Assembly: GCA_012270555.1 (NCBI GenBank)
Contig: JAAXIC010000033.1
Span: 1-64,000, forward strand
DNA length: 64,000 nt
DNA from: Chloroflexota bacterium
Lineage (GTDB): Bacteria; Chloroflexota; UBA11872; VXOZ01
Reading direction: 5' to 3'
Position numbers and translations under genes: made by a program. The notes under the pieces are model-generated. The model did no database searches, had not been told where the DNA came from, and worked only from the letters and a program-made list of their open reading frames with translations. Every line of letters starts with the position of its first letter. Position 1 is the stretch's first letter. Below, piece after piece: positions 43,602-51,667 of the stretch.

Positions 43602-43697
43602 CCCTTCATTCAGGCGCCTACAGGCAATGTTTCACTTTGGATACCTACACTCTACAAGAGGATGGGAACATCGCTACGGCGCCGTTTCGGGCTCCGC

Positions 43698-44801
43698 TTA
43701 TGGCTCCACGTCCGCTTGCTGAATGGATGCTTGGTGGCCTTCAACCGGTTCAAGTTGGCCCATGGCCGCGACACGTTGTTGCATCATGCTGCGTATGGCA
43801 TAGGTGTTCGGCCTGAGCACACTTCTTTCGTCAACAACGTCATCGTAAACCATGTTGCCTTCGTAGCCGATCACCTCGCTGTACACGCGTTCTCGCGGAA
43901 TCGCAAGACCCAACCGTGCCAGTGCCGTGACTCGTTGCGGGTGTAGGGGAAAGTTGGTATCAACCGCGCCATAGAGCTCGTTAAGGAGGAAGGGGACCTT
44001 AACCAGATTTTGGAAGGTCAGTAGCTGGGACTTGAGCGCCACTAAGGCCTGCTGCTGGCGGTCGATGCGACCAAAGTCGCCGCGTGGATCATCGAAACGC
44101 GTGCGCACGTAGCGCAGCAAGGTATCGCCGTTCATATGGTGCACCCCTGCCTTGATGATGAAGGGGTCGAAGCCGGTGTCGTCTGCATTCGGGAAACGAT
44201 AATCATTGATGTCATACTTTACGTCAATCTCCACGCCCCCCAGGGCATCGATGACGCGTCGGAAACCCTCGAAGTCAATGGTGAGATAGAAGTCAATCGG
44301 GATTCCCAGCAGATTCTCAGCCGACGTCATCACAAGCTCCGCGCCGCCAATACTGAAAAGCTCATTTATGCGCCGACTTTCGTAGCCCGGCACCGAAGCC
44401 AACACGTCCCGCGGGATAGAGACGAGGATCGCGGCTTTCTTCACCGGGTCAATGGTCGCCACGATGATCGTATCCGCGCGGCCTACGTCGAATGCACGGG
44501 TATCGACACCGATGATGACGACGCTGAATATCTCTGTATCCGTCCAGTCGAGGGTTGGGGGCTCTTCAGTCGTAGGCGTGTCTTCTAAGATCTTCTTTCC
44601 TACGGCTGAATCTTCCCCGGGGTCTCTTTCCGTCGAGGTCTGATCTGTTCCCGCACGGCTTACATTCGAAGACTCGCCTCTATTGACAAACCAGGCCGTT
44701 GCCCCGAGAAATGCGAAGAGGAGAACGATAGCCAGCCCCAAGCCAAGGAACACGCGCAACCAGGGCACGCGCCGCGAAGTAAAGTGGACCCGTCTCTGCA
44801 T
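43698..44801 (-). CDS. LytR-CpsA-Psr family cell-wall ligase
   Basis: This 367-residue protein has a single N-terminal membrane helix (about 17-37), an acidic Thr/Pro-rich linker, and the LCP domain: IIGVDTR, ADTIIVATIDP, SIPRDV, INELFSIGGAE, and RYVRTRFDDPRGDFGRIDRQ with the conserved Asp/Arg residues. LCP proteins attach glycopolymers to peptidoglycan on the outer face of the membrane. ATG at 44801 with GAGG upstream is preferred to TTG at 44804. Confidence 0.9.
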   Translation of the reverse strand: MQRRVHFTSRRVPWLRVFLGLGLAIVLLFAFLGATAWFVNRGESSNVSRAGTDQTSTERDPGEDSAVGKKILEDTPTTEEPPTLDWTDTEIFSVVIIGVDTRAFDVGRADTIIVATIDPVKKAAILVSIPRDVLASVPGYESRRINELFSIGGAELVMTSAENLLGIPIDFYLTIDFEGFRRVIDALGGVEIDVKYDINDYRFPNADDTGFDPFIIKAGVHHMNGDTLLRYVRTRFDDPRGDFGRIDRQQQALVALKSQLLTFQNLVKVPFLLNELYGAVDTNFPLHPQRVTALARLGLAIPRERVYSEVIGYEGNMVYDDVVDERSVLRPNTYAIRSMMQQRVAAMGQLEPVEGHQASIQQADVEP

Positions 44802-44934
44802 CAAGCGCCTCAGATACGTTTTTTCTCAGCCGGGCCGGTCACAGGCAGAGCGTGAGGGAAAATTTGCCAGCCCGCTTAATTATGCCACTCAGCGTGCGTA
44901 GGAACAATCTCACATGCGCCCAGCGAGCGGGCGC

Positions 44935-44965
44935 AGAAACCCTCTCTTCTTGGGAAGAGGAGAAA
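44935..44965. repeat. Hairpin resembling a degenerate family A core
   Basis: CCCTCTCTTCTTGGGAAGAG in the divergent gap between the LCP gene and the Gfo/Idh-like gene. It is AT-richer than other copies and lacks the GGGGTGAGGGG tail. Confidence 0.35.
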
Positions 44966-45044
44966 ATGACCAAATTGCCACTCGCGGAAAATCCTCTTGT
45001 GTTAGGCTAATGAGAACCAAGCGCGAGCAAAGAGAGAAAGGATC

Positions 45045-45875
45045 GTGGTGCAGGATTCGCCCTGGGTCGCACTCATAGGGCCCTTCCCGCAAGAGATTCG
45101 CCCCAGTACGCGGTGGCGCGACCGCTACCAACGCAGTCCCCGTACGCTTCCGGCGGATCGGCTTGAAGCGGCGCTGGCAAATCCGGCGCTCGATAGCATC
45201 GTTCTGCACTGGAACCTGCCGGAGCGCCTGAGCCTGGCACAACGAGTCTTGCATGCGGAGCGTCCGTTATGTCTCCCCGGGCCGCTAACGTTGGAAGAAC
45301 AGCAGTTTCTGCGCTCCGCCGACCGCTCTCCGTTACTTGGCGGGCCGAGTAGCGCGCTGCCCGCCGTGCGCGCCATGCGGCTGGCGCTCGGTGACGAGAA
45401 CACCGGCCCCGTACGCTACGTCGCCGTGCGCCGCCTCACCCAACCCGCGCCTGCCACGCCACACTTTGCGCCGCTGGCAGATGCGCTGGAAACCGCCTCG
45501 AGCTTCATAGACGAAGACCCGGAATGGGTCTTCGCGCAGAGAGCGGAACGCGCAGAGTCGACCACTATTATCGCCAACCTCCACTTCCCTTCCGCCGAGG
45601 TGATGGCAACCTGGGTACAGACGCCGGACGGACCGGCGCACGACGATTGGCTGCTCTACGGCACGAAAGGCATGCTGCACCAGCGGGACGAAGAGGCGGA
45701 CCACACACTGGCCGCCCACCTGTTCGATCATTGGCTCAGCGTGCGCGGCGGGCGTGACGAACTGCTATTGCACCCGATGCAGGCCCTTATCGCCGCGCGC
45801 CTCGCTCAGGCCGTAGAGCGCTCGTTGCAGGAACGCCGCCGCATCGCATGGCAGGAGGTGGCTGTAAATGGCTGA
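45045..45875 (+). CDS. Degenerate Gfo/Idh/MocA-like protein
   Basis: This 276-residue protein follows the outline of a Gfo/Idh/MocA oxidoreductase: a strand ALIGPFP, the segment ALDSIVLHWNLPERLSLAQR, and a C-terminal helix AARLAQAVERSLQERRRIAW like the family's last helix. It lacks the GxGxxG nucleotide loop, and the EKP motif is replaced by LPGPL. It overlaps the intact paralogue downstream by 8 bases. I infer a non-catalytic partner subunit. Similarity was judged by eye, so the family call is moderate. Confidence 0.6.
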   Translation: MVQDSPWVALIGPFPQEIRPSTRWRDRYQRSPRTLPADRLEAALANPALDSIVLHWNLPERLSLAQRVLHAERPLCLPGPLTLEEQQFLRSADRSPLLGGPSSALPAVRAMRLALGDENTGPVRYVAVRRLTQPAPATPHFAPLADALETASSFIDEDPEWVFAQRAERAESTTIIANLHFPSAEVMATWVQTPDGPAHDDWLLYGTKGMLHQRDEEADHTLAAHLFDHWLSVRGGRDELLLHPMQALIAARLAQAVERSLQERRRIAWQEVAVNG

Positions 45876-46920
45876 GAAACTGCGCATCGGTTTAGTGAGC
45901 GGCATCCGCCACCAGGATGACTACGCCCCGTTCTTTGCCCGCCATCCTGATGTGGTCCTGGTGGGTCTGGCCGACGATGCTGACATTTCGGACGAATACC
46001 ACGCGCTTAACCGCGATTTGGCCGACCAATTCGCGCTGGAATATACAACGGACCTCGATGCCTTTCTCGCTCGTGACGACGTTGACGCTGTGTGCGTGGC
46101 GCCGGAGTACGCCCGCCACACGCCGCTCGCGCTCCGGGCCATCGCTGCCAACAAGCATGTGCTTGTCGATAAGCCCATCGGCATCACCCTGGAGCAGTGC
46201 AATGCCCTGATAGCGGCGGGACGAAAAACCACGCGCACGTTCGCCTGGATCGCCCGCATCGGCCACCTCTCGCTGCAGCGGGCGCATGACGCCGTGGCGT
46301 CCGGCGACCTCGGCGAGGTAGTGAACGTCAACGCCCACTTCCTGGCGACCTACGGCAACGGCGAGAAATGGGATGATGAAGAGTACGCCTTCTTCGATCC
46401 CGTTGTCAACGGCGGCGGCGAACTCCTGAACTTCGGCCTTTATCCGCTCACCGCCATCCTCAACGTCACCGGCCTTGCGCCCACTACCGTGCACTGCGTT
46501 ACTGGCAAATACTACAACCGCCCCCACCGCGAGTTCGACATCGAGGACATGGCGCTGCTCAATTGCGAGATGGAGAACGGCATCCTGGCCTCGATTTGCG
46601 TGGGCCGGGCCCACGTGCCGGGGAATCTGCACAACAGTGATCTCTGGCTGGAGGTCACGGGCACCCAGGGCACGCTGGTGACCGACGAATTGGTGCCCGA
46701 CGCCGTGCTCACCGGCCCCACGCCCGGTCACGTAGAACGCCGCTACCGCTCGCCCTACGCGAGTTCAGGACACTTCGAGGCCGTCATCGACAACTTCGTC
46801 TGGGCCGTCCAAACCGGCGGCCAGCCCTTCCTCGGCGCCGGCGAAGCGGAGAAGGTGATGCACACTGTTTTTGCCGCGTACGAGTCCGCCGATACCGGCG
46901 AAGTTGTGGCCATTGAGTAG
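45868..46920 (+). CDS. Gfo/Idh/MocA-family oxidoreductase
   Basis: This 350-residue protein has an N-terminal NAD(P)-binding fold (LRIGLVSGIRHQD, VDAVCVAPEYARHTP), the catalytic motif as DKPIG (usually EKP), and the C-terminal beta-sheet domain with NGGGELLNFGLYPL and YNRPHREFDIEDMALL. Such enzymes oxidise or isomerise sugars and inositols. The N-terminal loop is less canonical than usual. It is translationally coupled to the degenerate paralogue just upstream. Confidence 0.85.
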   Translation: MAEKLRIGLVSGIRHQDDYAPFFARHPDVVLVGLADDADISDEYHALNRDLADQFALEYTTDLDAFLARDDVDAVCVAPEYARHTPLALRAIAANKHVLVDKPIGITLEQCNALIAAGRKTTRTFAWIARIGHLSLQRAHDAVASGDLGEVVNVNAHFLATYGNGEKWDDEEYAFFDPVVNGGGELLNFGLYPLTAILNVTGLAPTTVHCVTGKYYNRPHREFDIEDMALLNCEMENGILASICVGRAHVPGNLHNSDLWLEVTGTQGTLVTDELVPDAVLTGPTPGHVERRYRSPYASSGHFEAVIDNFVWAVQTGGQPFLGAGEAEKVMHTVFAAYESADTGEVVAIE

Positions 46921-48589
46921 CCAATTGAAAAGGCCATTTATAATCCTTGCTTTGGGCGCATGCATAGCCCTTTGTTTGATCGTAACCGCATGTGCCGAGG
47001 GTTCAAGGGTTCAAGTCAGTAGCACCCAGCCACGTCAAGACACTCCGTCCGTCACCCCTACCGCGACGGAGACAATGTCCTTGCTTACGCGCACCGTCCT
47101 GCGAAATACTGATTACGCAGCCGGACTCCCGTCCTACGGAACGCTACAGAGAGATCGCATCGGCGCGCAGGACCCGCTCGCCTTTGGTGACCTCAACGGC
47201 GATGGTGTAGAAGACGCGGTGGTAGTGCTGCTGCTAGTGGACGGCAACACCGGGCATCGCTACCTCGCTGCCGTCCTCAATAAAAACGGAGCGCCGCAGC
47301 ATGTTGCCTCCGCCTTCTTGGGACTGAACATAAGGATTGACGCGGTCGCAATCACAGACGGGATCGTGACGCTGCAAACAAAGCAACTCGGTCCCAACGA
47401 CCCGACTTGCTGCCCAACGAAAGAAGTCGCGGCCGTTTTTGAGTTGGCTCAAAATACCTGGCAGTTACTTGGTGAAATGCCCTCTGGCCAAATTACCGCG
47501 AACTTCTCAGCGCAACTTCCCGCGGCCAGTCCTTCGCTAGATCCCACCTTGGAGCATGCCCTTCACACATTGCGCACCGCATGGCAATCCGCTGGAGAGG
47601 GAATGTATCAACTCTTCCTTGCTACAGGCGCAAGCGCTCAATTCGGCCCGATTGCGAGTACATCGCAATGGCACTCAGCGCCTAACCGCATCATCATCAA
47701 CGAACGTTACCGCACTGAAAGTCCTGAAGCGCTGGCACACGCGCTCATTTGGCCAGCCGTAGCGCTCGCTTTCTACATGGAGGCAGGCGCTCCCGATTCC
47801 TGGGAGGCGTGCATCGAGAGGGTGGTGGCCCAGCATACCGCTCAGGCCCAATGGTGGTTGAGCGAGTGGGGTGAGAGCGGCAACCCCATCCCCACGCAGT
47901 TGGAACAAGAAGCAAACATCAACCTAGCGCTTTACCTAGACGGGCAACTAGGAGATCGCTTACGCAACGACGAACACTATCGGCAATACTGCGCTCAGTT
48001 CGGAGAGCCGCCTTCTGCGCAATTGCCTAAAGATACCGTGTTAGCTGTCTTGCCGCATAAACTCGCAAAGGAGATGGGCCATAAGGAAGGATCGGGCGGA
48101 TACTACATGATTGCAAATTTGCTGAGGAAAAGCGTAGAAAGCGCTATGTGGCTCTATGAGGGACATTATGTTTTGAGCAACCCTCGGCTTGGGAACGCGG
48201 ATCCTCGACTAGCAATCGGCGTTTATGATGAACAAGAAAAACTCATTCGATCTTGGCTGAACGATCCAGCAGAGATGCGCCGCACAGCGCAGGAAGTACG
48301 TACATGGCTCTACACTGCTCTGAGCGGGAGAGCTACCGGCAATATTCAGGATACCGGCAACGCTTGGCTGAACAGACTCTTAAGGTCGGATCCAGAAGGG
48401 CTTGTCTACTGGGTGACAGGCATGGAGGAAGCGTTTGTGAGGGCCTTATATCCGGGCTTAGCTGAGACCATTGCTCCCGCTAGACGAACGGCATTGGAGA
48501 ACCAGATTTTGATATTCCTGTATACCAATGCCGAAGACCCGGATAGGACTACCGGGCCCACCATGCTACCGCGTGGCTGGCTTGAATGA
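46913..48589 (+). CDS. Large lipoprotein with an FG-GAP-like calcium loop
   Basis: This protein of about 558 residues has a signal peptide with lipobox IVTAC, then a Thr/Pro-rich linker, a repeat-like DPLAFGDLNGDGVEDAVVVL segment of the FG-GAP/calcium-loop type near residue 90, and a long alpha-helical remainder with PEALAHALIW and GHKEGSGGYYMIA. No enzyme family is recognised. The start is uncertain: TTG at 46904, 46913 or 46925 are possible, and I chose 46913, which overlaps the Gfo/Idh stop. It probably faces the outside of the membrane. Confidence 0.65.
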   Translation: MSSQLKRPFIILALGACIALCLIVTACAEGSRVQVSSTQPRQDTPSVTPTATETMSLLTRTVLRNTDYAAGLPSYGTLQRDRIGAQDPLAFGDLNGDGVEDAVVVLLLVDGNTGHRYLAAVLNKNGAPQHVASAFLGLNIRIDAVAITDGIVTLQTKQLGPNDPTCCPTKEVAAVFELAQNTWQLLGEMPSGQITANFSAQLPAASPSLDPTLEHALHTLRTAWQSAGEGMYQLFLATGASAQFGPIASTSQWHSAPNRIIINERYRTESPEALAHALIWPAVALAFYMEAGAPDSWEACIERVVAQHTAQAQWWLSEWGESGNPIPTQLEQEANINLALYLDGQLGDRLRNDEHYRQYCAQFGEPPSAQLPKDTVLAVLPHKLAKEMGHKEGSGGYYMIANLLRKSVESAMWLYEGHYVLSNPRLGNADPRLAIGVYDEQEKLIRSWLNDPAEMRRTAQEVRTWLYTALSGRATGNIQDTGNAWLNRLLRSDPEGLVYWVTGMEEAFVRALYPGLAETIAPARRTALENQILIFLYTNAEDPDRTTGPTMLPRGWLE

Positions 48590-48672
48590 CCGTTGTCACG
48601 GTCAATTCATCTCAATGCCCTGGTCTCGCAGCGGGACTGAGAAAGTCTCCCACTTGCTCAACAAGACCGGTA

Positions 48673-48693
48673 GCGCAGGTTTGCAACCTGCGC
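48673..48693. repeat. Family D palindrome, copy 1
   Basis: GCGCAGGTT then TGC then AACCTGCGC, a perfect 9-bp hairpin, 83 bases after the large lipoprotein gene. A second copy lies at 59096. Confidence 0.8.
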
Positions 48694-48734
48694 CGATCAG
48701 GGAGGGAAAACCGAGTCTGGCAGAGAATGAGCGC

Positions 48735-48902
48735 TCACGGAATCCATTTCAGGATTGCCACCGCAACGCCGAGGGCCGCAACGAAGAGCATTGCCAAATG
48801 CATGGTCTGGCGGTTGAGACGCTGCTCAAATTCGGCGCGGAGACGTAGCTCCAACGCCTGTAGCTCCGTCCGCAGACCTGCCTGATTAGCGACTTTGCGG
48901 AT
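48735..48902 (-). CDS. Possible 55-residue coiled-coil/membrane protein with non-standard start
   Basis: The frame encodes an amphipathic helix (TELQALELRLRAEFEQRLNR), then one hydrophobic helix (HLAMLFVAALGVAVAIL) ending KWIP. GGAGG lies just upstream, but the first in-frame start-like codon after it is ATC at 48902; the next ATG is inside the helix junction. It could be a real AUC-start gene, a gene broken by a small error, or a remnant. Layout and ending resemble the 51-residue neighbour at 49011. Confidence 0.4.
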   Translation of the reverse strand: MRKVANQAGLRTELQALELRLRAEFEQRLNRQTMHLAMLFVAALGVAVAILKWIP

Positions 48903-48989
48903 TCTTCACCTCCCACACCAACTAAGCGCCTAGCCTAAGCGGGTGATTGCTATTCACGCCAAGCATATCCCGTGTCCCGAAACGGAGAG

Positions 48990-49009
48990 GCGGGGGGCAA
49001 GCCCCCCGC
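48990..49009. repeat. GC-rich palindrome
   Basis: GCGGGGGGC and GCCCCCCGC with a 2-base loop, immediately beyond the 3' end of the 51-residue gene. It could act as a terminator for it, but has no T-run. Confidence 0.55.
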
Positions 49010-49010
49010 A

Positions 49011-49166
49011 CTACGGTAACAGCTTTATCAAGGCCACGATCATCACGCCCTGCAAGATTTGGAGCGCGGCAAGCTGGATTGTCAGGATCGTCAGCCGTCG
49101 GTCTAGCCAGATGCGAAATTCTTCTATAGTGATGCCGTGGTCAGTACTTTCGGCTTTAGCGGTCAT
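49011..49166 (-). CDS. Small membrane protein, 51 residues
   Basis: It has a charged N-terminus and amphipathic helix (TIEEFRIWLDRRLT), then one transmembrane helix (LAALQILQGVMIVALIKLLP). ATG at 49166 has only a weak GTGAAG site, and a GTG 12 bases upstream is also possible. The reading frame stays open upstream, but that part looks non-coding. The ending ALIKLLP resembles AILKWIP of the 48735 candidate, so the two may be paralogous. Function is unknown. Confidence 0.45.
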   Translation of the reverse strand: MTAKAESTDHGITIEEFRIWLDRRLTILTIQLAALQILQGVMIVALIKLLP

Positions 49167-49317
49167 GTCTTCACGCACTGTAGCTGTACCATATCTGTTT
49201 CGCGACGTGCCGCCTCTCAAACCTACGCCTTGAGCAGAAACTCCACTTGACTCTCTGGGAAGGATGCGCCTCCTTGGCAGGAGAACGAGCCGTTTCCATG
49301 CGGGGAATAAGGCCTCG

Positions 49318-49524
49318 TTACTGAAACGCTTGCCATGCTTCGTCTTCCTCCGGCCGATTCCAGTCTTCAGACAGACTCTTCTCACTAAGCAAAGCGTCAT
49401 CACCGGCCACTGCAGCCCCCTGCTCTTCCAAGACGCGCTGTCGCACAAACAAGTAGAAGTCATAGACTTCCTGTCGTGCCGATTCTGGCAAATCCCGTAA
49501 GTCAATGTGGTCTGTTCTTGTCAA
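49318..49524 (-). CDS. DUF2281/VapB-type antitoxin-like protein
   Basis: The product is about 68 residues. DLPESARQEVYDFYLFVRQR resembles the LPxxxxxEVxDFxxFL motif of DUF2281 antitoxins, followed by an acidic tail with a Trp-rich end (EDWNRPEEDEAWQAFQ). TTG at 49524, with AGGA upstream, is the best start; an ATG 42 bases earlier reads through a repeat. No toxin gene follows within the window, so it is an orphan or a decayed pair. Confidence 0.55.
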   Translation of the reverse strand: MTRTDHIDLRDLPESARQEVYDFYLFVRQRVLEEQGAAVAGDDALLSEKSLSEDWNRPEEDEAWQAFQ

Positions 49525-49554
49525 TGCGTGTCCTATTCCAGGTGCAAGCGCATT

Positions 49555-49579
49555 GGGTACCCACAAGGGGTACCCCTAC
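49555..49579. repeat. Double KpnI-like palindrome
   Basis: GGGTACCC (49555-49562) and GGGGTACCCC (49567-49576) lie 4 bases apart, between the antitoxin-like gene and the ilvD 3' end. Confidence 0.5.
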
Positions 49580-49622
49580 GCGGAGGGCGCAGCGTGACGG
49601 AGATGTCTATCCCTTGCTGCGC

Positions 49623-51311
49623 TTACTCGCACACCGCGCCGCGAGCGGCGGAGGTGACCAGCTTGGCGTATTTTGCCAGCACGCCTTTTGTGTAGCGGGG
49701 CTCCAGCGGCTGCCAGTGCTTGCGGCGTTCTTCCAGCTCGGCGTCGTCCACGTGCAGGGTGAGTTCCTGGTTATCGCCGTCAATGGTGATTTGGTCGCCC
49801 TCTTGGATGAGACCGATGGGGCCGCCCATAGCCGCTTCCGGCGCCACGTGACCCACCATCATGCCGTGGGTCGCGCCGGAGAAGCGCCCGTCAGTGATGA
49901 GGCCCACGGAATCGCCCAAGCCGCGGCCAAAGACCGCGCCTGTTACCGCCAGCATCTCGCGCATGCCGGGACCGCCTTTCGGGCCCTCGTTACGAATGAC
50001 GATCACGTCACCCTCGTTAATGTGGCCTTTCACCACTGCCTGGAAGGCGTCGTCCTCGATCTCGAAGACCCGCGCCGGGCCCGAATGCACACGATTCGCC
50101 ACGCCTGCCACCTTCACTACCGCGCCTTCCGGCGCCAAGTTGCCACGCAAAATGACCATCGTGCCGCCGGCAAAGATGGGATCGTCTGCCGAGCGCACGA
50201 TGTCCTGACCGTTTTCCGATACCTGTGCGGCGCCAACGTCTTCTGCCAGCGTGTTGCCGGTCACCGTTTGGCAGTCGCCGTGCAGCAAACCCGCCCGCAG
50301 CATCTCCTGCATGATGAGGGGCACGCCGCCCACCTTGTCCAAGTCGGCCATAACGTACCGACCGCCGGGTCGCATATCGGCTATATGGGGCACGCGCTTG
50401 CTCACGCGGTCGATGTCGTCGAGGTCGAAGGGCACGCCCATTTCCCACGCAATGGCGGGCAAATGCAGCGCCGCGTTGGTGGAGCCACCGGCCGCCAGTG
50501 CCACGGCTACGGCGTTTTCCATCGACTCTTTCGTGATGATGTCGGACGGCCGCCGATTGTTGCGCACGCAGTCCATCACCAGGTGACCGGCGTCAATACA
50601 CACCTGGTCGCGGCGGTCGTCCATGGCTGGTGGCGAGGCGCTGCCGGGAACAGAAAGCCCCATCGCCTCCAACGCGCTCGACATGGTGTTGGCCGTGTAC
50701 ATGCCGCCGCACGAGCCCGGTCCCGGACAGGCGTGTAACTCGAGGTCTACCAACTCGTCTTCAGTGAGCTTGCCCGCGGCATGGGCGCCCACGGCCTCAA
50801 AAACGTCCTGGATGGTCACGTCCTCGCCCCGCCAGCGTCCGGGCATGATGCTGCCGCCGTAGACAAACACGCTGGGTATGTTGAGGCGCGCCATGGCCAT
50901 GGCGCAGCCCGGCAGGCTCTTATCGCACCCGGCGATGGTGACTACGCCGTCCAAGCGCTCGCCAATGGCAACCGCCTCAATGGAGTCCGCGATGATCTCA
51001 CGAGTCACCAAGCTGGTGCGCATGCCTTCCGTGCCCATGGCAATGCCGTCGCTGACGGTGATTGCCACAAACTCGATGGGCGTGCCGCCCGCTGCGCGAA
51101 TGCCCTCTTTCACCTTCTGGGCCAGCCGGTCCAGGTGGTAGTTGCACGGCGTGACCTCGTTCCACGTACTGGCCACGCCAATGAGGGGCTTGGCCAAGTC
51201 CTCGTTGCTGAACCCCATGGCATGGAACATGGAACGCGCCGGCGCGCTCTTCGGCCCCACGGTGATGTCTTTGCTAAAGCGTTTGACGTCTACGTTTGCG
51301 TCGTCACTCAT
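49623..51311 (-). CDS. ilvD: Dihydroxy-acid dehydratase
   Basis: It makes the 2-keto acids of valine, leucine and isoleucine synthesis. Iron-sulfur ligands C56 (TPCNYH), C129 ([10 protein letters not shown]) and C201 (CPGPGSCGG) are present, a three-Cys pattern. [15 protein letters not shown] is the C-terminal signature. At 562 residues the length is normal. No other ilv or leu gene is nearby. Confidence 0.96.
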   Translation of the reverse strand: MSDDANVDVKRFSKDITVGPKSAPARSMFHAMGFSNEDLAKPLIGVASTWNEVTPCNYHLDRLAQKVKEGIRAAGGTPIEFVAITVSDGIAMGTEGMRTSLVTREIIADSIEAVAIGERLDGVVTIAGCDKSLPGCAMAMARLNIPSVFVYGGSIMPGRWRGEDVTIQDVFEAVGAHAAGKLTEDELVDLELHACPGPGSCGGMYTANTMSSALEAMGLSVPGSASPPAMDDRRDQVCIDAGHLVMDCVRNNRRPSDIITKESMENAVAVALAAGGSTNAALHLPAIAWEMGVPFDLDDIDRVSKRVPHIADMRPGGRYVMADLDKVGGVPLIMQEMLRAGLLHGDCQTVTGNTLAEDVGAAQVSENGQDIVRSADDPIFAGGTMVILRGNLAPEGAVVKVAGVANRVHSGPARVFEIEDDAFQAVVKGHINEGDVIVIRNEGPKGGPGMREMLAVTGAVFGRGLGDSVGLITDGRFSGATHGMMVGHVAPEAAMGGPIGLIQEGDQITIDGDNQELTLHVDDAELEERRKHWQPLEPRYTKGVLAKYAKLVTSAARGAVCE

Positions 51312-51667
51312 TTTCTCGCTCTCCTCTATCTATGCCGCATAGCGTTCTGCAAGAAACTGTTCTCTCTCCAAAGGCAAGCCGGATATGCTCATAGCCTATC
51401 CATGCGCAAGTCAGGACGTCTCTGAAGCCTTTCTCAATGCTAAGACCTGGTGCAGAAGAGACAGGCTTCTCGTACGTCACTGTCCGCGCGCTGCCACAAC
51501 CATACAGTAGCAGGATACTACCACCCCGTCACCGGTCGCGCTGCGCAAGGCGGCGCCGGTCTTCGCACGCGGGCTGCAAACGTGGGCTACCGCGATGGCT
51601 GGTCTCGCCCTGCACTATCGCATCTGTCTATAATCACACTGTTCCACCCAGCACGAAGGGCACCGCC
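51312..51667 (+). other. Divergent intergenic region with a possible -10 box
   Basis: The 356 bases between ilvD and the DUF3604 gene hold no gene or repeat. CTGTCTATAATC places TATAAT at 51629-51634, 34 bases before the DUF3604 start; no good -35 is visible. Confidence 0.4.

Noticed and set aside
49167-49505. Upstream part of a 164-codon minus-strand frame ending at 49011
   Set aside because: It overlaps the antitoxin-like gene in another frame and has no protein-like pattern; only the last 51 codons look real.
49476-50738. A 420-codon plus-strand open frame opposite ilvD
   Set aside because: It is the antisense of a well-conserved dihydroxy-acid dehydratase and shows no recognisable motif.
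51437-51667. N-terminal extension of the DUF3604 protein
   Set aside because: The 77 codons read as Arg/Ser-rich non-coding sequence, and a good ribosome site precedes ATG 51668.
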